A stretch of 6,378 nucleotides of DNA from Myxococcales bacterium (GCA_026989995.1 JALSIO010000045.1:1-6378), one strand, 5' to 3'; counted from the first letter of the stretch, positions 1-5,814 are shown. Translations and numbers: made by a program. The notes: generated by a model from the letters alone, not told the origin.

Positions 1-1
1 C

Positions 2-562
2 TTCCGGGACGAGCTCGCGGAGCTCGAGGGCCGATACCGCGGCCGCCTCCGCGTCGCGCACCGTCTCGACGACGTCCACGGCTTCGCCGACCGGGAGACG
101 GTGCTCCGCCACGTGGGCGAGGCCGGGGACGCGGACTTCTACATCTGCGGGCCGGGACCCTTCATGGATCTCGTCGAAAGGACCCTCGAAGAACTCGGGG
201 TGGCACGGGACCAGATCTTCATCGAACGCTTCGAGCTCTCCGGCGAGCCGGCACCCGCCGAGTCGGCGCCCGCCGAGGCGGAGGCGCCGGAGGCGGTGGA
301 GATCATCCTCGACGGCCAAAGGCACACCGTGCCGTACCGGCCGGGAGAGACCCTCCTCCAGGCCGCCCGGCGGGCCGGGCTCGACCCGCCCTTCTCGTGC
401 GAGGAGGGCTACTGCTCGTGCTGCATGGCGCGCCTCGAGGAGGGCGAGGTCCACCTGCGGCACAACGAGTGTCTCGACGCCCGACAGCGGGAGGAGGGCT
501 GGATCCTGACCTGCCAGGGCGTGCCCACGAGCCGGTGCTGCCGCATCCGCTACCCGGACTGA
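2..562 (+). CDS. Ferredoxin reductase-type flavin/2Fe-2S oxidoreductase, C-terminal part (5' truncated by window edge)
   Basis: The reading frame is open to the left edge, so the 186 visible residues are the C-terminal portion of a protein that in this family is usually about 340-360 residues. The visible part begins inside the NAD(P)H-binding domain, whose family motif CGPGPFM starts at residue 49. A Pro/Ala/Glu-rich linker (about residues 80-97) leads to a plant-type 2Fe-2S ferredoxin domain. Its ligands fit CX4CX2CX29C exactly: Cys133, Cys138, Cys141 and Cys171. Domain order NAD-binding then ferredoxin matches the KshB (3-ketosteroid 9-alpha-hydroxylase reductase)/PaaE/Hmp-like reductases, which pass electrons from NAD(P)H through FAD and the cluster to an oxygenase. 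The FAD domain and the real start are off the window, and the partner oxygenase is not visible, so the substrate cannot be assigned. Extra cysteines (140, 157, 179, 180) are unusual. An internal GTG at 101 is not the true start. Confidence 0.9.
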   Translation, partial: FRDELAELEGRYRGRLRVAHRLDDVHGFADRETVLRHVGEAGDADFYICGPGPFMDLVERTLEELGVARDQIFIERFELSGEPAPAESAPAEAEAPEAVEIILDGQRHTVPYRPGETLLQAARRAGLDPPFSCEEGYCSCCMARLEEGEVHLRHNECLDARQREEGWILTCQGVPTSRCCRIRYPD

Positions 563-697
563 GCGATCCCGGGCGGAAGGGTCGCCGGCCAGTGCCTGCC
601 CCGGGCGCAGGCTGCGCGGATCCCGCGCGACACCACGGCCCCGCCGGCGCCACAAACTGGGTGTAGGGCCCGGCCTGCCCCCCTGGGGAGCGCGGAT

Positions 698-714
698 CCT
701 GTCGGCTTGACAGG
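698..714. promoter_or_regulatory. Operator-like inverted repeat upstream of the esterase
   Basis: CCTGTC (698-703) and GACAGG (709-714) form a perfect 6-bp inverted repeat around a 5-bp spacer, 90 bp before the esterase ATG. The right arm overlaps TTGACA (707-712). It could be a dimeric regulator site or simply a small hairpin. Arms this short can arise by chance, so the call is weak. Confidence 0.25.
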
Positions 715-740
715 TGTTCAGGAACCGCCGAGCCTCGGGT

Positions 741-783
741 CTCGACCCCGCCGGGTCGGGGCGGGACCACCCCGCCGGTCCCG
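741..783 (+). promoter_or_regulatory. Two tandem hairpins in the esterase 5' leader
   Basis: The first hairpin pairs 741-748 with 753-760 (8 bp including one G-U, 4-nt loop). The second pairs 762-768 with 777-783 (7 bp, 8-nt loop). They are separated by one base and end 11 bases before the GGAG ribosome binding site at 795-798. If transcribed, they would fold just upstream of the initiation region. High GC content makes such stems common, so a regulatory role is only a possibility. Confidence 0.22.
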
Positions 784-803
784 GCGCTGCTGCTGGAGAT
801 GCC

Positions 804-2636
804 ATGGCCCCGCTGCTCCGTCCCGATTCCGTCCGCATGGCCCCGGTAGCCGGGCTCGCCGTGCTGGTCCTCGCCCTCGCGGCCACCCTCCCGCGGGTCG
901 CGCGTGCGGGGGGCGAGGGCTATCCGACCCGCACCTGCGTCGAGCGCAAGCTCCAGACCGCGGCGAAGGTCTGTCGCAAGGCCATGGAGGCCGTCGCCCT
1001 CCACCGCCTCGGCGCCGGCGCCTCCGATCTCGACCGGCGCCTGGCCGGCCTGCGCCGCATTCTCGGTCGTCGCTTCGCACTGGCCGAACAGCGATCCGAG
1101 GCCGAGGGCGCCGAATGCCGGGAGACCACCGCAGACGCCGACGCCGTCTTCGACGCACTGGTCGCCGGAGCGGGTGCGGTCGTCGACGAGGTCCTCTCCG
1201 AGGAGCCGGCCCCCGGGAAGAGGGGCCGCTCGTGTCGCATGGGTCGCGTGGCCGCAGCGGCCCGCACCTGTGCCCGCCTGCTGGGCTCCGAGGCGCGACA
1301 GGTCGGCCGACCCGAGGAGGATCCCCTGCGCGAGAAGCTCGCCAGCCGCCGGAGCCACGCCCTGGCCGCCTTCGAGGCGGCCTACGGCGCCGCGGGCTGC
1401 CCCGCGCCCGCACACGCGGAGGACGTCCGACGCCGCGTGGAGGAGCTGGTGCGGAACACGCTGCTCGCCCACGTGGTCTCGCCCGCGGTGCCCGCGCAAT
1501 GGACCGAGATGGTGCCCGCGCCGGTCGAGTACCAGGGCGAGCTCCTCGAGCCGCTGTGCTCCCGGGGCACCGCGTACCGCTTCTGGGTCCGCCGCGGCGA
1601 TCCGGGCAACAACAACCTGCTCGTCTACTACCAGGGTGGCGGCGCCTGCTGGAACTTCGGAACCTGCGTGTCGCTTCCGGTCTACAAGCAGGAAGCCAAC
1701 TCGGACGAGAATCCCGACAATTTCCCGCACGGCTTCAACGACCCGACCCGGAGCCCCTTCCGGGGCTGGAATGCCATCGTGGTTCCCTACTGCACGGGAG
1801 ACGTCCACTGGGGAGCCGAGGACCACCTCTACGTGACTCCCGACGGGCGGCAGCAGGAAGTGATCTTCCACCGGGGGCGGATCAACGCGGCCGTGGTGGA
1901 GAAGTGGGCCCGGGAGCACTTCGTCTCGCCCGACCGGGTCTTCGTGACCGGCTCGAGCGCAGGGGCCTACGGCGCTGCGATGAACGGAGTCTACCTGAAG
2001 GAGATGGCCTACCCGTCGTCCGAGTTCGCGATCCTCGGGGACGCCGGAAACGGCGTGATCACCCCGGATTTCCTGGCGAACCACATCGGCAACTGGGGCA
2101 TCGAGCGCACCATGCCGGCCTGGATCCCGGAGCTCGACGTGCCCATCACGGAGCTCGATGCGGCGGATCTGTGGATTTCCGCCGCCCGCACCTACCCGAA
2201 CGATCGCTTCGGCACCTACACCACCGCCTTCGACGGGGGAACGGGCGGCCAGACCGGCTTCTACAACATCATGCGCAATCTCTCGGACATCACCGCCTGG
2301 TTCCGCTGGTGGGAGAGCAGCTGCGAGTGGAACCGGCTGATGCTGGAGCTGAACCAGAGGGCTGCCGAGAACGCGCCGAACTACCGCTACTACGTGGGTG
2401 CGGGCTCGAGGCACACCATGTTCGGAAGCGACAGGGTCTACACCGACACCACGGGCAACGTTCCCACCATCGACTCGTGGGTGCGGGCGATGATCGCAGG
2501 GACCCCGGACTGGCAGAACGTCCTCTGCGACGACTGCAGCCTGGTCCTGCCGGGGGATCCCCGGCCCGACCCGCTGCGCCCGCCCTTCTTCCAGGTGGGA
2601 CCCGAAGTGCGGATCCTCTGCGACCTCGAGGAGTAG
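804..2636 (+). CDS. Secreted pectinacetylesterase/Notum-family esterase with duplicated Cys-rich helical N-terminal region
   Basis: This 610-residue protein starts at ATG 804, with GGAG at 795-798 in good register. The frame is open upstream to 714, but only this start gives a good SD and an N-terminal signal peptide: hydrophobic core about residues 15-29, likely cleavage after Ala35 in an A-R-A context. Residues about 41-230 are alpha-helical with two related units, each CX11C followed 43-48 residues later by a third Cys (Cys45, 57, 105 and Cys144, 156, 199). From about residue 233 the protein matches the pectinacetylesterase (Notum-like) alpha/beta hydrolases: oxyanion-region YYQGGGACWN (Gly278-280), nucleophile GSSAG (Ser385), and the conserved LGDAG segment (Asp413). 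By spacing comparison with Notum, Asp477 and His537 (SRHTM) complete the likely triad. The family removes acyl groups from polysaccharides or proteins; the substrate here is unknown. The catalytic domain is about the normal size (378 residues), so the N-terminal region is an addition. The gene is convergent with the 2965-2654 gene. Confidence 0.9.
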   Translation: MAPLLRPDSVRMAPVAGLAVLVLALAATLPRVARAGGEGYPTRTCVERKLQTAAKVCRKAMEAVALHRLGAGASDLDRRLAGLRRILGRRFALAEQRSEAEGAECRETTADADAVFDALVAGAGAVVDEVLSEEPAPGKRGRSCRMGRVAAAARTCARLLGSEARQVGRPEEDPLREKLASRRSHALAAFEAAYGAAGCPAPAHAEDVRRRVEELVRNTLLAHVVSPAVPAQWTEMVPAPVEYQGELLEPLCSRGTAYRFWVRRGDPGNNNLLVYYQGGGACWNFGTCVSLPVYKQEANSDENPDNFPHGFNDPTRSPFRGWNAIVVPYCTGDVHWGAEDHLYVTPDGRQQEVIFHRGRINAAVVEKWAREHFVSPDRVFVTGSSAGAYGAAMNGVYLKEMAYPSSEFAILGDAGNGVITPDFLANHIGNWGIERTMPAWIPELDVPITELDAADLWISAARTYPNDRFGTYTTAFDGGTGGQTGFYNIMRNLSDITAWFRWWESSCEWNRLMLELNQRAAENAPNYRYYVGAGSRHTMFGSDRVYTDTTGNVPTIDSWVRAMIAGTPDWQNVLCDDCSLVLPGDPRPDPLRPPFFQVGPEVRILCDLEE

Positions 2637-2659
2637 GGCGCCCGGCCGTCCGCCTACTC
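2631..2659. terminator. Shared hairpin across the two convergent stop codons
   Basis: GAGTAGG (2631-2637) and CCTACTC (2653-2659) are a perfect 7-bp inverted repeat with a 15-nt loop; two more pairs can form with one bulged G. Each arm contains a Glu codon plus a TAG stop codon, one for each convergent gene, so the RNA from either strand would fold the same way. There is no T-tract on either side, so it is not a canonical intrinsic terminator. A transcript-end or stabilising hairpin is the inference. Confidence 0.4.
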
Positions 2660-2965
2660 GGGGGCGCAGGCGCGCCGCAGGAGGGGGACCAGGAGCAGGA
2701 GGAGCCAGAACCAGGGGATGCGGCCGAGGACGCCTCCGCGGGCCTCCTCCTCCGGGGCCGCCTCTCCGGCAGCCGTCTCGAGCACCCCACCGCCGGTGAC
2801 CTCGCCCGGGTGGTCCTCCGAGGCGCCCCCGGTGGCGCGAAGAAGGACCCCGGCCGCACTCCCGCCCACCAGGCGCGCCCCGCAGTGGACGCAGCGCCGG
2901 TACTCCGGCGGCGCCGTCACCCGGCAGCGGGGACAGCTCTTCACCTCGGCTGCGGGTGCGCGCAC
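2654..2965 (-). CDS. Small zinc-ribbon protein with C-terminal membrane anchor, unknown function
   Basis: I do not recognise a named family. The 103-residue product begins at GTG 2965, chosen because a strong purine tract (GGAGGAGGAGGG on the minus strand, about 2969-2980) lies directly upstream and no ATG suits the frame. A second in-frame GTG eight codons later lacks such a site. Near the N-terminus there is a CX2CX10CX2C zinc ribbon (CPRC ... CVHC). A low-complexity Gly/Ala/Glu linker follows, then one hydrophobic segment (IPWFWLLLLLVPLL), a short basic stretch and the C-terminus. This fits a tail-anchored protein with a cytoplasmic zinc ribbon. Its first 25 bases overlap the end of psd on the same strand, which indicates co-transcription and probable translational coupling. 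Zinc ribbon plus one membrane helix is a common bacterial arrangement without a settled role. Confidence 0.72.
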   Translation of the reverse strand: MRAPAAEVKSCPRCRVTAPPEYRRCVHCGARLVGGSAAGVLLRATGGASEDHPGEVTGGGVLETAAGEAAPEEEARGGVLGRIPWFWLLLLLVPLLRRACAPE

Positions 2966-3912
2966 CTTCCCTCCTCCTCCCTGCGGCCCCCCGCGCAGCC
3001 ATCGGCTCCGTGCCCGGCGCGCTCCCCTCGGGCGGGGCTCGGGACGAACAGCCGCCCGACCCTCCGGCCCATGCGGACGGGCGCGCCCTCGCCCGGCAGC
3101 TCCCATTCGAGCAGCCCCGGCCCGGCGACCACCACGAGCGTCGAGCCGAACTCGAAGTGCCCCCACTCCTCGCCCCGCGCGACCGGCACCCCCGGCTCGT
3201 AGCGGCGGAGCACCGGCCCGCCGCCGCCGGTGCGCAGGTCGTCGAAGCCCACGCGCACGCACCCCACCAGCGTCGCGCCCACGGCGGCCACTGCGAAGCG
3301 TCCGCCGCCACCCGCGGGCCCGCCGGCCTCGAGCTCGAAGTGCGCCACGAGGCGCTCGTTGCGCGCGAAGAGGGCCTCCACGCCCTCCACGCCGAGCCGG
3401 TTCACGGGCCAGAGCTCCCCCGGAAGGTACCGAAGCGCCACCACCCGGCCGGAGCAGGGCGCGTGGAAGCGGTGGTAGTCACGGGGCGCCAGGTAGAAGG
3501 TGGCGAAGCGCCCCCCTTCGAGGGCCTTCGCCTCGTCCGGGTCGCCGAGAAGCTCCGCGAGCCCGTACGACCTCCCCTTCACCTGCAGGAGGCGGCCCTC
3601 CTCCACCGTTCCGAAGGCGCCCACCCGTCCGTCGCAGGGCGCGAGCACCGAGTCGGGTCGGGGATCGATGGGGCGGGCTCCCGGGGCCAGCGAGCGCGTG
3701 AAGAAGGCCTGAAGCGAGGGGTAGGACTCGAGCGGCAGCGGGACCTCGCCGAGTTCCACGCCCACCAGGCGCGCGAAACCGCCGAGGAGCGGGCGGCGAA
3801 GCCGCCGCGGAAGCTCCACCTCCGCGAGGCGGCCGGCGACGCGGGAGAGGAGGTGCAGCGGGAGCCGGCCGAGGACGGCGAGAGCGCTCCGACGCCAGGC
3901 ATCCCCGACCAT
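2941..3912 (-). CDS. psd: Phosphatidylserine decarboxylase proenzyme
   Basis: This 323-residue protein, close to the 322 of E. coli Psd, starts at ATG 3912. It decarboxylates phosphatidylserine to phosphatidylethanolamine at the inner membrane. Recognisable segments in order are SYPSLQAFFTRSL and ARPID near residues 63-83, CDGRV with Asp94, FYLAPRDYHRFHAP with His147 and His150, LFARNER, GATLVG, and the self-cleavage motif FGST. Cleavage between Gly256 and Ser257 would give a 256-residue beta chain and a 67-residue alpha chain with an N-terminal pyruvoyl group. By comparison with E. coli (Asp90/His147/Ser254), the maturation triad is Asp94/His150/Ser257. The motif is FGST rather than the LGST of E. 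coli. The C-terminal tail (last ~30 residues) is charged and Gly-rich, and its coding sequence overlaps the next gene. The ribosome binding site before the ATG is weak. The gene is divergent from the serine hydrolase; pssA is not nearby. Confidence 0.95.
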   Translation of the reverse strand: MVGDAWRRSALAVLGRLPLHLLSRVAGRLAEVELPRRLRRPLLGGFARLVGVELGEVPLPLESYPSLQAFFTRSLAPGARPIDPRPDSVLAPCDGRVGAFGTVEEGRLLQVKGRSYGLAELLGDPDEAKALEGGRFATFYLAPRDYHRFHAPCSGRVVALRYLPGELWPVNRLGVEGVEALFARNERLVAHFELEAGGPAGGGGRFAVAAVGATLVGCVRVGFDDLRTGGGGPVLRRYEPGVPVARGEEWGHFEFGSTLVVVAGPGLLEWELPGEGAPVRMGRRVGRLFVPSPARGERAGHGADGCAGGRREEEGRCAHPQPR

Positions 3913-3964
3913 CGGCCGGACTCTACCGAAGCCCGCCCGGCGGTCGAGACGATCGCCGTGGCGC

Positions 3965-3980
3965 AGGAGGAGCTGCCGTG
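3965..3980 (+). promoter_or_regulatory. Strong Shine-Dalgarno followed by an out-of-frame GTG
   Basis: AGGAGGAG (3965-3972) is followed after 5 bases by GTG (3978-3980), an ideal initiation site. The frame it opens runs to 4448 but does not encode the hydrolase, whose frame has a TAG at 3983-3985 and a first usable start at 3995. The site may drive a short leader, support re-initiation at 3995, or reveal a one-base indel in the assembly. Confidence 0.45.
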
Positions 3981-3994
3981 GGTAGCCTTCGCAC

Positions 3995-5086
3995 GTGCCC
4001 CGTGCCGACGCCGCCCCCGCGCTCCCCGAGCAGCCCGTCGGGGTCCCGTGGCCCCTTCCCGAGTGGCCCTGCGCCCCTCCCGAAACCGGTGGGCAGGCGC
4101 TCGCGGACGCGGTGCGGGAACTCTTCGACCCCGCGCGCGAAGCCGAGCTCGGGCGGCAGCACGCGCTCGTGGTGGTCCAGGGAGGCCGCATCGTCGCCGA
4201 GCGCTATGGCCCGGAGAGCGGGCCGGACGTGCCGCACATCTCGTGGTCGATGGCCAAGAGCATCCTCCACGCGGCGGTCGGGATCGCGGTGGCGCGCGGG
4301 CTGCTCGATCCGGAGGCCCCGGCGCCCGTCCCGGAGTGGTCCACCCCGGGAGACCCCCGCGCCGCGATCACCCTCGAGCATCTGCTGCGCATGTCGAGCG
4401 GACTGCGCTTCGCGGAGGACTACGTGGATCCGGAGTCCTCCGACGTGATCCAGATGCTCTTCGGCCGGGGCCGGGACGACGTGGCCGGCTTCGCCGCCGC
4501 GATGCCGCTCGCGCATCCCCCCGGAACGGTCTGGTCCTACTCGAGCGGGACGAGCAACCTGGTCGCGCGAATCCTCGGCGCGGCGGTCGGGGGACCCGAT
4601 GCCTGTCGGCGACTGCTGCAGGAGGAGCTCTTCGGCCCCCTCGGCATGCGAAGCGCGGAGGCCCGCTTCGACGCCGCGGGAACCTTCATCGGCTCCTCCT
4701 TCGTCTTCGCCACCGCCCGGGACTTCGCCCGCTTCGGCCTGCTCTACCTGCGGGGCGGGCGATTCGGGCCGCGTCGCGTGCTGCCGCGCAGCTGGGTGGA
4801 CCACGCGCGCACGCCCACCCCCGGCAGCGCGGGGCGCTACGGGGCGCACTTCTGGCTCGAGACGGACGACCTCGGAACCTTCTGCGCCTCCGGCTTTCGG
4901 GGCCAGCGGATCGCCGTGGTTCCCGGGCTCGACCTCGTGCTGGTCCGGCTGGGGGACACGCCCACCGAACAGGCGCCGGCCCTGCTGGCGGCACTCTCAC
5001 GCGTGGTCCGCGCGTGCGGCGCGCCCCCCGACTGGCCGGGCCTGCGCCCCACCGACGACGTTTCGAGCCCACCCGCGACGGGCTGA
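3995..5086 (+). CDS. Serine hydrolase of the beta-lactamase (class C/EstB/NylB-like) family
   Basis: The 363-residue protein has the serine beta-lactamase-fold motifs. The nucleophile motif SMAK gives Ser85 and Lys88 (context HISWSMAKSI). The second motif is YSS at 182-184 (context PPGTVWSYSSGTSN) with Tyr182 as likely base. The third-motif region is GFRGQ at 300-304 instead of a classic KTG or HTG. Related enzymes include class C-type esterases, D-aminopeptidases and 6-aminohexanoate-dimer hydrolase; this sequence does not say which substrate is used, and it should not be called a resistance enzyme. No signal peptide is visible, so it is probably cytoplasmic. GTG 3995 is the first in-frame start after a TAG at 3983 and keeps the EQPVGVPWP segment, which I recall as N-terminal in related hydrolases. 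It has no Shine-Dalgarno at normal distance. The gene is divergent from psd (82-bp gap) and convergent with the 5710-5108 gene. Confidence 0.88.
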   Translation: MPRADAAPALPEQPVGVPWPLPEWPCAPPETGGQALADAVRELFDPAREAELGRQHALVVVQGGRIVAERYGPESGPDVPHISWSMAKSILHAAVGIAVARGLLDPEAPAPVPEWSTPGDPRAAITLEHLLRMSSGLRFAEDYVDPESSDVIQMLFGRGRDDVAGFAAAMPLAHPPGTVWSYSSGTSNLVARILGAAVGGPDACRRLLQEELFGPLGMRSAEARFDAAGTFIGSSFVFATARDFARFGLLYLRGGRFGPRRVLPRSWVDHARTPTPGSAGRYGAHFWLETDDLGTFCASGFRGQRIAVVPGLDLVLVRLGDTPTEQAPALLAALSRVVRACGAPPDWPGLRPTDDVSSPPATG

Positions 5087-5101
5087 ACCCCGCGGCCCCG
5101 A

Positions 5102-5117
5102 CGCGCCTCAGGGCGCG
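5102..5117. terminator. GC hairpin between convergent genes
   Basis: CGCGCC (5102-5107) and GGCGCG (5112-5117) form a perfect 6-bp stem with a 4-nt loop TCAG, which contains the minus-strand gene's stop codon. It lies 15 bases after the hydrolase stop. No T-tract is present, so it would be an atypical, possibly bidirectional, transcript-end structure. Confidence 0.28.
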
Positions 5118-5710
5118 GCCGGATCCCGCGGCGACATCCCGGCGGCGGTCGCGCCGCCGGCAGGCGGCGGCGCCGCCGCCACGCCCTCCCCGAGCAGGAA
5201 GCGCCGGTAGAGGGCGAGCCGATCGCCCGCGAGGCCCACGCGCAGCAGCTCCTCGAGGTGGGAGCGGGCCCGGCGGGCGAGCCCGGCCTCCCGGACCTGG
5301 GCGTGGATCTCGTCGTCCGAGAGGTGGGAGGTCGCATCCAGGAAACCCATGAAGGTGAGCTGGCGGACGAGCCGGGACCGCCACTTCCGCGCCTCCTCGT
5401 CGTCCCGACCCCGGAACCGCTCGAGCAGGTCGAAGGTGGGCTCGAGGTAGAGATCGATGTTCACGGCCACCATGCACCTCGCGACACAGCGGTCGTCCAC
5501 GGCCGGACACGACACCCGCCCGAGGGCGCGCTCGTCGAGGCACGAGGCCCAGTCGTCGTCGGGCTGCGCGGCGCCGGTCGCGCCGAGGAGCACCGCGAGG
5601 GCGACGATCGCCGGGGCACGCCACCGGCGGCGCTCGCGACCCGACACGTCCCCGCTGCCCCGGCTCCGCCGGACCCGAACGACCGGCCCGCGGTTCGCAG
5701 GTCTGCTCAT
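5108..5710 (-). CDS. Predicted exported protein with four clustered cysteines, unknown function
   Basis: I do not recognise a family. Starting at ATG 5710 the product is 200 residues, with a G-rich ribosome-binding-like tract (GGGGGGTGG) just upstream. An arginine-rich N-terminus is followed by a hydrophobic core (about residues 32-46) and a possible cleavage after A-A-48, so export by a signal peptide or an N-terminal anchor is likely. A GTG at 5647 would give a 179-residue form with a more ordinary, shorter signal peptide (start SGRERRRWR); the true start is uncertain. The predicted mature part opens with an acidic stretch and a CX10CX6CX3C cluster (Cys57, 68, 75, 79). It continues as a charged, probably all-helical region (about residues 80-180) and ends in a low-complexity Pro/Gly/Ala tail. 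The cysteines could form two disulfides in the periplasm or, less likely, bind a metal or haem. The gene is convergent with the hydrolase (21-bp gap). Confidence 0.7.
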   Translation of the reverse strand: MSRPANRGPVVRVRRSRGSGDVSGRERRRWRAPAIVALAVLLGATGAAQPDDDWASCLDERALGRVSCPAVDDRCVARCMVAVNIDLYLEPTFDLLERFRGRDDEEARKWRSRLVRQLTFMGFLDATSHLSDDEIHAQVREAGLARRARSHLEELLRVGLAGDRLALYRRFLLGEGVAAAPPPAGGATAAGMSPRDPAAP

Positions 5711-5772
5711 GGCCACCCCCCAGGGCCACCCGGCCGGCCGCTCCGGGCCGGGCACCGTGCGGGGCCGAGAAT

Positions 5773-5814
5773 AGCCGAAGGGGCGCCCCCACCAGCCGAA
5801 GGGGCGCCCCCACC
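5773..5814. repeat. Perfect 21-bp tandem duplication with palindromic cores
   Basis: Two identical 21-bp units (5773-5793 and 5794-5814) sit head to tail. Each contains the perfect palindrome GGGGCGCCCC (5780-5789 and 5801-5810). The cores are therefore 21 bp apart, about two turns of the helix, on the same DNA face. They lie 63-104 bp upstream of the 5710 (minus) start. On the minus strand a weak -10-like TATTCT (5773-5768) adjoins the first unit. A pair of operator sites is possible. A slippage duplication, or a coding repeat in an N-terminally extended frame, is the alternative (21 is a multiple of three). Confidence 0.85.

Larger units (their letters stand above)
563..803 (+). other. Non-coding leader between the reductase and the esterase
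   Basis: This 241-bp stretch holds no convincing gene. It contains a short GC hairpin soon after the reductase stop (6-bp stem 594-599/607-612, no T-tract), a 6-bp inverted repeat at 698-714, and two adjacent hairpins at 741-783 just before the esterase ribosome binding site. TTGACA at 707-712 resembles a sigma70 -35 box, but no A/T-rich -10 lies at a workable spacing. Confidence 0.6.

Noticed and set aside
594..612. Intrinsic terminator after the reductase gene
   Set aside because: There is a 6-bp stem but no T-tract, and comparable GC stems occur throughout the window.
707..735. TTGACA as the -35 of a sigma70 promoter
   Set aside because: No A/T-rich -10 hexamer lies 16-19 bases downstream, and this hexamer falls inside the inverted repeat. 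It is kept only as a note in the leader entry.
707..3202. 831-codon open frame on the plus strand over the esterase
   Set aside because: It is a shifted-frame shadow of the esterase gene, low complexity and without any recognisable motif.
303..3311. 1002-codon open frame on the minus strand
   Set aside because: It runs antisense through the reductase and the esterase. Its translation is Arg/Gly/Pro low complexity with no domain. Long open antisense frames are expected at this GC content.
3913..3994. Divergent promoter pair between psd and the serine hydrolase
   Set aside because: The only -10-like hexamer (TAGAGT, minus strand, 3925-3920) is 7 bases from the psd ATG and has no matching -35.
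2956..5352. 798-codon plus-strand frame across psd
   Set aside because: It is antisense to psd and out of frame with the hydrolase. No domain was seen, and the psd reading is unambiguous.
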